This document shows, in pieces, positions 1 through 5,250 of a stretch of DNA of 5,551 bases; within the stretch, counting starts at the first letter, position 1, and every line of letters begins with the position of its first letter. The stretch is taken from NCBI GenBank assembly GCA_016928395.1, contig JAFGKV010000095.1:1-5551 (forward strand), in the 5' to 3' direction. Position numbers and translations under genes: made by a program. A model generated the notes under the pieces. It ran no database searches, was not told where the DNA came from, and worked only from the letters and a program-made list of their open reading frames with translations. Origin of the DNA: Candidatus Fermentibacterota bacterium. GTDB taxonomy: Bacteria > JAFGKV01.

Positions 1-33
1 GTCCTCCTTTCGACCGGCTCAGTCTACCTCCTT

Positions 34-79
34 CCGTTACCCATGTATTGACCTATTCCCGTTACCTATGTATTGAACC
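34..79. repeat. Two-copy direct repeat, 25-bp period
   Basis: Two near-identical copies of about 20 bp start at 34 and 59 and share the core GTTACCYATGTATTGA. They differ by one C/T change and one extra A near the end of the second copy. No open frame with protein-like sequence crosses them. Short tandem terminal repeats of this kind are known at the ends of some insertion sequences, notably the IS21 family, so this could be an IS end or a remnant. No transposase is visible in the window and that reading is inference. Confidence 0.6.
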
Positions 80-116
80 TGTACCCCAGCGGTGCGGGGG
101 CAACTGGCTCCAGCAG

Positions 117-192
117 CGACACGTCGCCCGTGTCGGGCCTGAAGGCCCTCCTACTCTGTCCATACACGCCCCGTCGCCCGGCAGGGCGGGGC
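117..192. other. Cluster of three predicted hairpins in gene-free DNA
   Basis: Three inverted repeats lie side by side. The first is CGACACG (117-123) with CGTGTCG (129-135) and a 5-nt loop. The second is GGGCC (135-139) with GGCCC (144-148) and a 4-nt loop. The third is GCCCC+GCCC (168-172, 176-179, with a GTC bulge) pairing with GGGCGGGGC (184-192) across a GGCA loop. No U-run follows on either strand, so they are not standard intrinsic terminators. The stretch from 1 to 299 holds no gene I can support: its open frames are low-complexity and lack family-like sequence. Confidence 0.45.
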
Positions 193-202
193 TTGGGGCC
201 AG

Positions 203-232
203 TATCGGTATCGTTGTCGTAATCGTAGTCGA
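203..232. repeat. Short degenerate hexamer array (NNTCGN)
   Basis: Five consecutive hexamers (TATCGG, TATCGT, TGTCGT, AATCGT, AGTCGA) keep TCG in the same register. On the minus strand this reads as TACGAT/TACGAC-type units and would translate to Asp/Tyr/Thr-rich low complexity. Nothing around it suggests a real coding frame, so it is treated as non-coding simple-sequence DNA. Confidence 0.5.
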
Positions 233-299
233 CGAGCTGGGGCAGTCGCGCTCGAGTACGAGCTTTGCATGTTCTCTCAAACAAGCACAGCCCGCCTTC

Positions 300-395
300 C
301 TCACCCCTTCACTTCTTCACTTCTTCACCTCTTCACCCCTTCACCTCTTCACCTCTTCACTTCTTCACCCCTTCACCTCTTCACCCCTTCACCTC
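300..395. repeat. 8-bp tandem array, unit TTCACYYC
   Basis: Eleven uninterrupted units fitting TTCACYYC run from 308 to 395, preceded by one imperfect unit at 300-307. The two variable pyrimidines take the forms TT, CT and CC, so the array consists of mixed TTCACTTC, TTCACCTC and TTCACCCC units (GRRGTGAA on the minus strand). The 8-bp unit is not a multiple of three. All forward frames stay open by composition alone, giving meaningless Phe/Thr/Ser/Leu/His-rich peptides. The last unit (388-395) contains the TGA stop of the minus-strand PqqD-like gene, so the array begins exactly at the end of that gene. Confidence 0.9.
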
Positions 396-676
396 TGCCG
401 CATAACCTTGCCGACGAGACCTTTGTCCACAAGAGCGTGCACCAGCTCCTTCAGGTGCGCCTCCGCATCCCCGGGAACCTGGGCGAACTCCCTGTGCATT
501 GCCCCGAGGATGTCATCCATTCTGTGGTAGCCGTCCAAATGCTTCCACACGAACACACCCACAGGATTCAGCCCGAATCCCGCGCCGGTCTCAGGGTCGA
601 ACAGCACGGCGCAATTGTCTTGTTCCTCGCGCATGACCACCGCGGGGTTGGCCTCAAGATAGTGGTCCAATTCCAT
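389..676 (-). CDS. PqqD-like (RRE-type) small protein
   Basis: This 95-residue protein resembles the PqqD/RRE family, the peptide-binding chaperones that present precursor peptides to radical SAM or other RiPP-modifying enzymes. Family-like features are the N-terminal ANPAVVMREE segment (9-18), the strand AVLFDPETGAGFGLNPVGVFVWKHLDG (about 23-49) with the typical N-x-x-G-xx-VWK pattern, and a helical C-terminal half ending in ELVHALVDKGLVGKV. The closest match I recall is ScmD of the SynChlorMet cassette, but that is from memory. The start at 676 is chosen because GGAGGAG (690-684) lies 7 nt upstream. An in-frame ATG at 682 overlaps the upstream stop as ATGA but is only 1 nt from that Shine-Dalgarno site. 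The gene follows the phosphoesterase by 2 nt, so they are probably one transcript. No radical SAM enzyme or precursor peptide is visible in the window. The stop codon lies in the 8-bp repeat array. Confidence 0.8.
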   Translation of the reverse strand: MELDHYLEANPAVVMREEQDNCAVLFDPETGAGFGLNPVGVFVWKHLDGYHRMDDILGAMHREFAQVPGDAEAHLKELVHALVDKGLVGKVMRQR

Positions 677-678
677 CC

Positions 679-1179
679 TCATGCTCCTCCGGAAGCATCT
701 ATCCTCACCACGGTGGGTTCCACACCATGATCGCCCACCGTGAGCCGGACAATGCTGACAGGCGCGGCGGCCCAACCCGGCGCGGCGCTGCCCGGGCTCA
801 CCACGAGCACGCCATCCCTCTCGTTTGTGGACGGCTGGTGCCATAGCCCCGAGACCACCACGTGGATGCCCTCGGGTGGCCACGCCAGTCGGGAATGATT
901 GTGCACCACGAGGATACGAATCTCCCCCGCCGCGATGACAATCATTTCTGGCAGATCGGACAGTGGGGGCTGCCGGTCGCTGTTGCCGCGAACGGCAGCC
1001 ACGCTCCCCAACGCCCTCAAGGCATCCAGCGTACCGGCACCCCCGATGTCGCCGGCATGCACGATGAGATCACTGCCGCGCAAGGCCTCGATCACGTTGT
1101 CGGGAATCGATCCGTGCGTGTTTGCGAGAATCGTGATGGTCGCCGGATTCTTCTCAATCGCAGTGAATTCCACGGGCAT
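679..1179 (-). CDS. YfcE/MJ0936-type metallophosphoesterase-fold protein, probably inactive
   Basis: The 166-residue protein follows the calcineurin-like phosphoesterase pattern of the small YfcE/MJ0936 group: THG (21-23), LIVHAGDIGG (38-47), VRGNSD (63-68), a VVH motif (91-93), VVVSG (107-111) and a DGVL..SPGS block near the end. Active members need D-x-H in motif I, GD, GN-x-D, a His motif and GHTH/GHSH for two metal ions. Here motif I reads LANTHG, with Asn20 for the usual Asp (codon AAC). HD/HG is HN (93-94), GH[TS]H is GLWH (111-114) and NPGS is SPGS. GD and GN-x-D are intact. I infer weak or no phosphoesterase activity, perhaps a binding role. The start is uncertain. ATG at 1179 fits the domain boundary, ATG at 1233 adds 18 unconserved residues, and GTG at 1173 sits 8 nt from GGAAGG. 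The stop lies 2 nt before the PqqD-like start, so the two genes probably form an operon. Confidence 0.75.
   Translation of the reverse strand: MPVEFTAIEKNPATITILANTHGSIPDNVIEALRGSDLIVHAGDIGGAGTLDALRALGSVAAVRGNSDRQPPLSDLPEMIVIAAGEIRILVVHNHSRLAWPPEGIHVVVSGLWHQPSTNERDGVLVVSPGSAAPGWAAAPVSIVRLTVGDHGVEPTVVRIDASGGA
684..690 (-). promoter_or_regulatory. Shine-Dalgarno site deciding the PqqD-like start
   Basis: GGAGGAG on the minus strand lies inside the last codons of the upstream phosphoesterase gene. Its 7-nt spacing favours the ATG at 676 over the in-frame ATG at 682, and its position implies translation coupled to the upstream gene. Confidence 0.7.
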
Positions 1180-1324
1180 CGCCTTCCATGAGCGTCCAAG
1201 GCCAGGGACAAAGCAGTGCGTTGAATGCACCATGGAAGGCCGCGCAGGTCAAGCGGTTCGTCGGCTTCCTCCCCTCCCTTGCCTCATGGGACACGGAACC
1301 AGTCTTGCATCGGGAGAGACGGGT

Positions 1325-1356
1325 ATGGAATGATGGATGATTGGAATTATGGACGG
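1325..1356. repeat. Degenerate TGGAATGATGGATGATTGGA-type patch
   Basis: The words TGGAATGA, TGGATGA, TTGGAATTA and TGGACGGA follow one another at 7-9-bp intervals, each built on a (A)TGG(A) core. It looks like a decayed short tandem repeat. It is short and irregular, so chance cannot be excluded. Confidence 0.35.
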
Positions 1357-1380
1357 ATAGACAGCTCGCCACGCTCTCGG

Positions 1381-1419
1381 TTCTCAGTCATCACAGTTCT
1401 CAGTTTCTTCGTCTTCAGT
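1381..1419. repeat. Degenerate TTCTCAGT repeat, period about 15-16
   Basis: TTCTCAGT occurs exactly at 1381-1388 and 1397-1404, and a variant TCTTCAGT lies at 1412-1419. The spacers are pyrimidine-rich (CATCACAG and TTCTTCG). This patch differs in unit and period from the 8-bp array at 300-395. Confidence 0.45.
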
Positions 1420-1485
1420 TCCGCGCCTGCTGCCGACTGGAGACTGGTGCCCTCCAACTGCCGGCTGCCCGCGCAGGGGGCGTTT

Positions 1486-1490
1486 CAAAG
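1486..1490 (+). promoter_or_regulatory. Ribosome binding site of the DUF255 gene
   Basis: AAGGA lies 8 nt before the ATG at 1499. It favours that start over the second in-frame ATG at 1505, which would be 14 nt away. Confidence 0.6.
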
Positions 1491-1498
1491 GATGCGCA

Positions 1499-3640
1499 AT
1501 GCCCATGAACCAAACTCACGCAGCACTCCCCGATGTCGGCCGCAACCGCCTGGCATCGGAGAAGAGCCCGTACCTCCTTCAGCACGCCTCCAATCCCGTT
1601 GACTGGTACCCCTGGGGGGACGAAGCCTTTGCCACGGCGCGCTCCGAGGACAAGCCGGTCTTCCTTTCCATAGGCTATGCCACGTGCCACTGGTGCCATG
1701 TCATGGCCCATGAGTCCTTCGAGGATGAAGAGATCGCCGCGTTGCTGAACGAGGCATTCGTGTGCGTCAAGGTTGATCGGGAGGAACGTCCGGATATCGA
1801 TGCGGCCTACATGGCGGTGTGTCAGGCCATGACGGGACTCGGCGGTTGGCCCCTCTCCGTCGTCATGACCGCCGACGGCGCTCCCTTCTTTGCGGCGACC
1901 TATCTCCCTCCCCGTGCCCGGCATGGCCTGGTGGGGCTTATCGACCTGATACCGAAGATCAAGACCCTGTGGCGGCAAGACCGGAGCCGCTTGCTGGATG
2001 TCGGTCGACAGGCGATCCATGCCGTGACCCCCGTGCCATCCTCCAGCGAAGAGGTCTCCGATGCTGTCTTCAACCACGCGTATGCCGAGCTTTCCCGGCG
2101 ATTCGACGAACGCCACGGCGGATTCGGTGACGCCCCCAAGTTCCCCACGCCGCATACACTGCTCTTTTTGCTCCGTCACTGGTCACGCACCGGCCAGGCA
2201 AGAGCCTTGGCTATGGTGGAGACGACCCTCACCGCCATGCGGCACGGCGGCATCTATGACCAGATCGGCTTCGGATTCCATCGCTACTCCACGGACTCCC
2301 GCTGGCTCGTGCCTCACTTCGAAAAGATGCTCTATGACCAGGCCCTGCTGACCATGGCCTATACCGAGGCCGCCCTGGCCATGGGGGATCCCCTGTTCCG
2401 GGCCACCGCGGGCGAGATCATCGACTATGTGCTTCGCGACCTGCTCTTGCCGGAGGGAGCCTTCGCCTCGGCGGAAGACGCCGATTCCGAGGGAGAGGAA
2501 GGCCGATTCTACCTCTGGGACAAGGCCGAAGTCGACAGGATTCTCCCCGCAGACCAGGCGCTGCTGCTAGGCGAAGCCCTGGCCATCAGATCCGGAGGAA
2601 ACTTCAACCCGGAGCATGGTGCCGAGCCTTCGGGCCGGAACATCCCGTATCTGCCTCGCCCGCTGCCCGAGACAGCCCTCGCTTTGGGAATCGCTCCCGG
2701 CGAGGCCGCAACCAGGCTCGAGGCTGCGCGTCAGATACTGCTCCAGGTTCGGAACAAGAGAACCCGGCCCCTCCGAGATGACAAGATCTTGGCTGACTGG
2801 AACGGCCTCATGATCGCCGCCCTGGCCAAGGCGGCAAGGGCATTCAACGAGCCGCGGTACGCCGACGCCGCGCGGCGCGCCGCCGCCTTTGTGCTGTCGT
2901 CCCTGCGCACCGCCGATGGCCGGCTCCTGCACCGCTACCGCGACAAAGAGGCAGCAATTCCTGCGTTCGCCGATGACTATGCTTTCATGACGTGGGGGCT
3001 TCTCGAGCTCTACGAGGCAACCCTTGACTCGGCGCTGCTGGGCGCCGCGATCCGTCTGACCGAGAGCCTCCTGGGGCACTTTTCCGATGCACTCGGAGGG
3101 ATCTACCTGTCGTCCGACGACGTTGAGCAGGTGCTGGTTCGCACCATGGAGGTCTACGACGGCGCCATCCCTTCGGCCAACTCGGTGACCCTGGCCAACA
3201 TGGTGCGTCTGGCCCGGATAACTGGTGAGGCGCGTTATGAGCACCAGGCGCGCCGCCTGGCCTCGGTTTTCGCGGGTGCGATAGACCGCGCACCCAGTGC
3301 CCACACCATGTTCCTGCTGGGCCTGGATCATCTGCTCCATGGGGGAACCGACATCGTGATCGCAGGCAGGCCTGGCAGTTCCGACACCGACGCCTTGCTC
3401 GAGGTCGTGCGCGGCAGATTCCTGCCCGCGGCCACGCTGATGGTCCGGCCGGTCAATCCCCCCGATCTTGCTCTTGAAAGCCTTGCTCCCGCGCTGGTCG
3501 ACAAGGCGCCCATCAACGGACGGGCAGCAGCCTATGTCTGCCGAGACCGCACCTGCCTGCCTCCGGTCACCGAACCCACCGCCCTGGCGGATTTGCTCGG
3601 TGCCGACGCAGTCGCAGCGAAGCCCGCCTCCACTTCCTGA
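1499..3640 (+). CDS. DUF255 / YyaL-SPATA20-type thioredoxin-domain protein
   Basis: The 713-residue protein has the length and order of the DUF255 family (bacterial YyaL, animal SPATA20). Residues 16-39 ([24 protein letters not shown]) are the family signature. The thioredoxin-like domain follows: [18 protein letters not shown] with the C63-H-W-C66 motif, [10 protein letters not shown] (92-101), GGWPLSV (115-121) with the probable cis-Pro, and FAATYLPP (131-138). From about 200 a large alpha-helical, six-hairpin/N-acylglucosamine-epimerase-like domain contains [32 protein letters not shown] (from 247), the [15 protein letters not shown] segment (about 325-340), [19 protein letters not shown] (from 427) and [19 protein letters not shown] (from 492). 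The conserved core is intact. Its biochemical function is not established: a redox or sugar-related role is inferred from fold only. There is no clear signal peptide, so it is probably cytoplasmic. The last 10 or so residues (after LADLLGA) look unconserved. The TGA stop lies on sequence antisense to the methyltransferase remnant, so the native 3' end may have been replaced. Confidence 0.95.
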   Translation: MPMNQTHAALPDVGRNRLASEKSPYLLQHASNPVDWYPWGDEAFATARSEDKPVFLSIGYATCHWCHVMAHESFEDEEIAALLNEAFVCVKVDREERPDIDAAYMAVCQAMTGLGGWPLSVVMTADGAPFFAATYLPPRARHGLVGLIDLIPKIKTLWRQDRSRLLDVGRQAIHAVTPVPSSSEEVSDAVFNHAYAELSRRFDERHGGFGDAPKFPTPHTLLFLLRHWSRTGQARALAMVETTLTAMRHGGIYDQIGFGFHRYSTDSRWLVPHFEKMLYDQALLTMAYTEAALAMGDPLFRATAGEIIDYVLRDLLLPEGAFASAEDADSEGEEGRFYLWDKAEVDRILPADQALLLGEALAIRSGGNFNPEHGAEPSGRNIPYLPRPLPETALALGIAPGEAATRLEAARQILLQVRNKRTRPLRDDKILADWNGLMIAALAKAARAFNEPRYADAARRAAAFVLSSLRTADGRLLHRYRDKEAAIPAFADDYAFMTWGLLELYEATLDSALLGAAIRLTESLLGHFSDALGGIYLSSDDVEQVLVRTMEVYDGAIPSANSVTLANMVRLARITGEARYEHQARRLASVFAGAIDRAPSAHTMFLLGLDHLLHGGTDIVIAGRPGSSDTDALLEVVRGRFLPAATLMVRPVNPPDLALESLAPALVDKAPINGRAAAYVCRDRTCLPPVTEPTALADLLGADAVAAKPASTS

Positions 3641-3989
3641 GCGGAGAAAAAGGTGACCTCTTTGTAGAAGACATTTGTTTGCTCTCTTCACTATACTCTT
3701 TGCCGAATTCGCTCTCTCTATCAACGAAACCGACGATACGACACCCATGCGGCTTCAACACGCGGAACGCCTCTTTGAAAGACTTGAGAACGTCATCGAC
3801 AAAGCATGTCGTAGTTACAAAATCAAACTCAGCATCTGGAAACGGCAAACTCTCCGCCACATGTCGAAAGACTTGGATGCCCTGTCTTTCAGCCTTGGTC
3901 GCCATTTTCTCCGACGGCTCCACGCCGATTCTTATGTCAAAAGGCACGGCGAATTTCCCTGACCCAACCCCTATTTCGAGACCCTTGGC
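3619..3989 (-). pseudogene. Class I SAM-dependent methyltransferase remnant, 5'-truncated and frameshifted
   Basis: The minus strand encodes the core of a Rossmann-fold methyltransferase. It begins with motif I GLEIGVGSGKFAVPF, continues through IGVEPSEKM, VAESLPFPDAEFDFV and TTTCFVDDV, and reaches FKEAFRVLKPHGCRIVGFVDRESEFGKEY. The frame has a TAG at 3995-3993, only a few residues before motif I, so the N-terminal 30-50 residues normal for this family are missing. Near 3678-3680, in a short A-run on the minus strand, homology jumps frame. The original frame gives an unrelated Arg-rich tail, while the adjacent frame resumes the family sequence as [20 protein letters not shown] (3619-3678). 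One lost A explains this. After AGF nothing family-like remains. An in-frame ATG at 3947 would skip motif I, so no functional enzyme is expected. The base composition looks more AT-rich than the flanks. The gene is either decayed after transfer or was cut by insertion of its neighbours. Confidence 0.8.
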
Positions 3990-4549
3990 TGTCTACGCTG
4001 GTATTCCTGAAACCAGGTCCCGAACGACGACCTGTCCACATCCTGCTCGAGTATGGCCCTGTATACGTCGATGCTCGGAATGCCGTTCGGATACACCTTG
4101 CGCCGCATGAGGAACCGCTTCAGGTCAACAATCAGTTGCCTCCTAGACGGATCGATCTGGCGGTCCGTCCTGCGAAGCCACCGTCTGCCTGCCTCATACT
4201 CGGCTTCTGATAGGAACCATATGTCGACGTTCCAGAGCATACGTTTCCAGTGAACCTCGAATCCCAAGAAGAAGTGCCCAGGGCTGTCGGGTTCCTTCTC
4301 GGTGCATCTCAGTTCGAACCACGAAGGCGAAAGCTGGCGCAGGCATTCGGCACCGAGAGCCAGGACCTCCGCCCGCCTCAATGGGGCATAGAGAACATTC
4401 AGGTCAATATCGGGCCACGCCATCGTCTGCAGCCGGAAGCTCCCCGTAGCGTAGTACGGGAAGCCCGACAGTCGGTGCCTCAGCTGTGCGAACTCCAGGA
4501 ACTCCGAGGCGCGTTGCTCCAGAGTCGCCTTGGTGCTGGTGCTAGCCAT
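3971..4549 (-). CDS. Nucleotidyltransferase-fold (polymerase beta-type) protein
   Basis: The 192-residue protein shows the minimal nucleotidyltransferase signature: G36-S37 followed by D47-I-D49 in ATGSFRLQTMAWPDIDLNV, and a likely third acidic residue D109 in WNVDIWFL. Family members transfer nucleotides to small molecules, proteins or RNA ends. The substrate here cannot be read from sequence. The C-terminal helical part (QLIVDLKRFLMRR, GIPSIDVYRAILEQDV, FGTWFQEY) resembles stand-alone nucleotidyltransferase-like proteins I recall as about this length, which supports a complete gene. The final residues, roughly QRRQPRVSK, run into the methyltransferase remnant, whose motif I supplies the TAG stop. 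The start at 4549 has AGGTGG 7 nt upstream, and that sequence is part of the attC-like core GTTAGGT. The position right behind such a core suggests an integron gene cassette. No HEPN partner or antitoxin accompanies it. Confidence 0.75.
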   Translation of the reverse strand: MASTSTKATLEQRASEFLEFAQLRHRLSGFPYYATGSFRLQTMAWPDIDLNVLYAPLRRAEVLALGAECLRQLSPSWFELRCTEKEPDSPGHFFLGFEVHWKRMLWNVDIWFLSEAEYEAGRRWLRRTDRQIDPSRRQLIVDLKRFLMRRKVYPNGIPSIDVYRAILEQDVDRSSFGTWFQEYQRRQPRVSK

Positions 4550-4558
4550 GGTCCTGCC

Positions 4559-4607
4559 ACCTAACGATGGAGCTCAGGCGCGAACCGCTTCAACCTACGA
4601 TTTAGGC
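4559..4607 (-). other. Candidate integron attC-like site (weak)
   Basis: On the minus strand the stretch starts with GCCTAAA (4607-4601) and ends with GTTAGGT (4565-4559). The latter fits the GTTRRRY core, while the former misses the RYYYAAC inverse core only at its last base. Between them, GTTGAAGCG and CGCCTGAGC can form an imperfect stem with mismatches and a G-T pair around a short GTTCG loop, as in short attC sites. The nucleotidyltransferase ATG follows 9 nt after the core. The pairing is poorer than at the 5058-5146 site, so this may be a degraded attC or a chance match. Confidence 0.45.
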
Positions 4608-4645
4608 GCACGAGACGCCAGCCGTTCGAGCGAGCAAAACGGTAG

Positions 4646-4662
4646 GCAGGCGTGTCGCCTGC
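4646..4662 (-). terminator. Hairpin after the DUF4180 gene, possible weak terminator
   Basis: GCAGGCG and CGCCTGC form a perfect 7-bp stem with a 3-nt loop, about 35 nt downstream of the DUF4180 stop. On the minus strand a TTTT run follows, but it is separated from the stem by CTACCG, so termination would be inefficient. It may instead be part of cassette secondary structure. Confidence 0.35.
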
Positions 4663-4696
4663 AGCGCGGGGGTATGCCGCCGTTTGCACCGTGTGC

Positions 4697-5026
4697 TCAA
4701 CCTCTCTTTCCAGGCTCAAGCCACTGGATTGCCGCTTCCCGCTTGGGAAAAAAGCGGAACTGATGCCCCCGGTTGGCCTCACGTGCAAACTCTTGAAACC
4801 GCTGCGAGTGAGCCGAGACATTGGGGACGACGCTGGCCATTTGAATCCCATACGTGGTGAGCCGCTGCATGAGTTCTCCAGCGATTCCAGTGCTGAGATC
4901 GAAGAACGCCGGGGGCAAAGCGTCCTGGTCGAGCAGAATGGATCGCGTGTCCTGCTCGATGCATTGGGCGACAATGCTGGACGGGTCGAAGTTGTCTTGT
5001 GGCTCGAACTCAATGAAGGTGCTCAT
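4697..5026 (-). CDS. DUF4180 domain protein
   Basis: The 109-residue protein matches the DUF4180 pattern as I know it: a SILLDQDALPPAFFDLSTGIAGELMQRLTTYGIQMASVV core (29-67) with the characteristic FFDLSTGxAGE, and the C-terminal RFQEFAREANRGHQFRFFPKREAAIQWL segment (76-103). The function of the family is unknown. The protein is small, soluble and acidic, with no membrane segment. The start at 5026 has no clear Shine-Dalgarno site. It lies 31 nt after the right-hand core of the attC-like site at 5058-5146, a normal distance for the gene of an integron cassette. A second attC-like site follows 90 nt after the stop, so gene plus following site form one cassette-sized unit of about 0.5 kb. The N-terminus is somewhat shorter than in longer family members. 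Confidence 0.75.
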   Translation of the reverse strand: MSTFIEFEPQDNFDPSSIVAQCIEQDTRSILLDQDALPPAFFDLSTGIAGELMQRLTTYGIQMASVVPNVSAHSQRFQEFAREANRGHQFRFFPKREAAIQWLEPGKRG

Positions 5027-5057
5027 TCAGACACTGATCCAGTTTCAAGTGGAGGCA

Positions 5058-5146
5058 GCCGAACGGCGGGCGTGAGCCGCTCCGTATTGGCCGCAGAGCG
5101 TAGTGGCGCGGCCAACACGAAGTCGCGCTCCACGCTCTGGTTCGGC
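5058..5146 (-). other. Candidate integron attC recombination site
   Basis: This 89-bp imperfect palindrome is bounded by perfectly complementary 7-mers, GCCGAAC (5146-5140) and GTTCGGC (5064-5058), in the places of the attC inverse core and core. They depart from the strict RYYYAAC/GTTRRRY consensus at one position each. Inside, after an unpaired spacer, GCGTGGAGC pairs with GCTCACGC and leaves one extra G unpaired, like the extrahelical base of attC. Farther in, TTGGCCGC pairs with GCGGCCAA. Ends, spacer, bulged arm and variable centre together are the attC architecture. Cleavage at the core would put the DUF4180 gene at the start of the next cassette. No integrase gene is in the window. Confidence 0.65.
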
Positions 5147-5250
5147 AATTTCCTGTTGTACTTCTTACGTTGCTCTGAGTGCCGGTTCAAGCGCCTCTGT
5201 GCCAACACCGAGCAAGACAGGAATTTGGTGCATGCGGCACAAGAACCCAG
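5147..5250. other. Gene-free spacer between the partial gene and the attC-like site
   Basis: These 104 bp lie between the stop codon of the edge gene and the attC-like hairpin. I see no further core sites, terminator or small gene. A 61-codon frame crosses this spacer and the hairpin, but its sequence is explained by the palindrome. Confidence 0.4.

Larger units (their letters stand above)
1234..1484. other. Divergent intergenic region with low-complexity patches
   Basis: This stretch separates the minus-strand phosphoesterase from the plus-strand DUF255 gene and must hold the promoters of both. I see no convincing -35/-10 pair. TTGCAT near 1304 has TATGGA about 13 nt downstream, which is too close. 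It holds two degenerate repeat patches (1325-1356 and 1381-1419), and around 1431-1473 there is a GC-rich stretch with echoing ACTGG/CTGCCG words. No real gene is supported here. Confidence 0.5.

Noticed and set aside
300-395. CRISPR array
   Set aside because: The unit is 8 bp and contiguous, with no unique spacers and no cas genes nearby.
48-730. Overlapping plus-strand frames running through the 8-bp array
   Set aside because: They stay open because the repeat unit has no stop codons. The peptide is Phe/Thr/Ser/Leu low complexity and the flanks are antisense to the PqqD-like gene.
1304-1330. Sigma-70-like promoter for the DUF255 gene
   Set aside because: TTGCAT and TATGGA are only about 13 nt apart, and no other credible pair was seen.
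2567-3748. A 393-codon open frame on the minus strand across the DUF255 gene
   Set aside because: It is antisense to a gene with full-length family signatures, has Gly/Arg/Gln-rich shadow composition, and begins inside the methyltransferase remnant.
3567-3947. Intact 126-residue methyltransferase gene starting at 3947
   Set aside because: That start skips motif I, which is encoded just upstream in the same frame. The C-terminal tail is the wrong frame after a 1-nt shift, so it is a remnant.
3964-3970. GTTGGGT on the minus strand as a further cassette core (GTTRRRY)
   Set aside because: It encodes Val-Gly within methyltransferase motif I, and family sequence continues on both sides, so it is not a cassette junction. 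There is no palindrome around it.
3971-4549. HEPN/MNT toxin-antitoxin system based on the nucleotidyltransferase
   Set aside because: No HEPN-domain partner lies next to it. Its neighbours are an attC-like site and a methyltransferase remnant.
4561-5013. A 150-codon minus-strand frame overlapping the DUF4180 gene
   Set aside because: It is out of frame with the DUF4180 signature, Ser/Arg-rich, and runs through the hairpin and attC-like DNA.
5023-5208. A 61-codon minus-strand frame ending on the DUF4180 start (ATGA overlap)
   Set aside because: Most of it is the attC-like palindrome read in frame. It has no Shine-Dalgarno site and no protein-like features, so the overlap is taken as coincidence.
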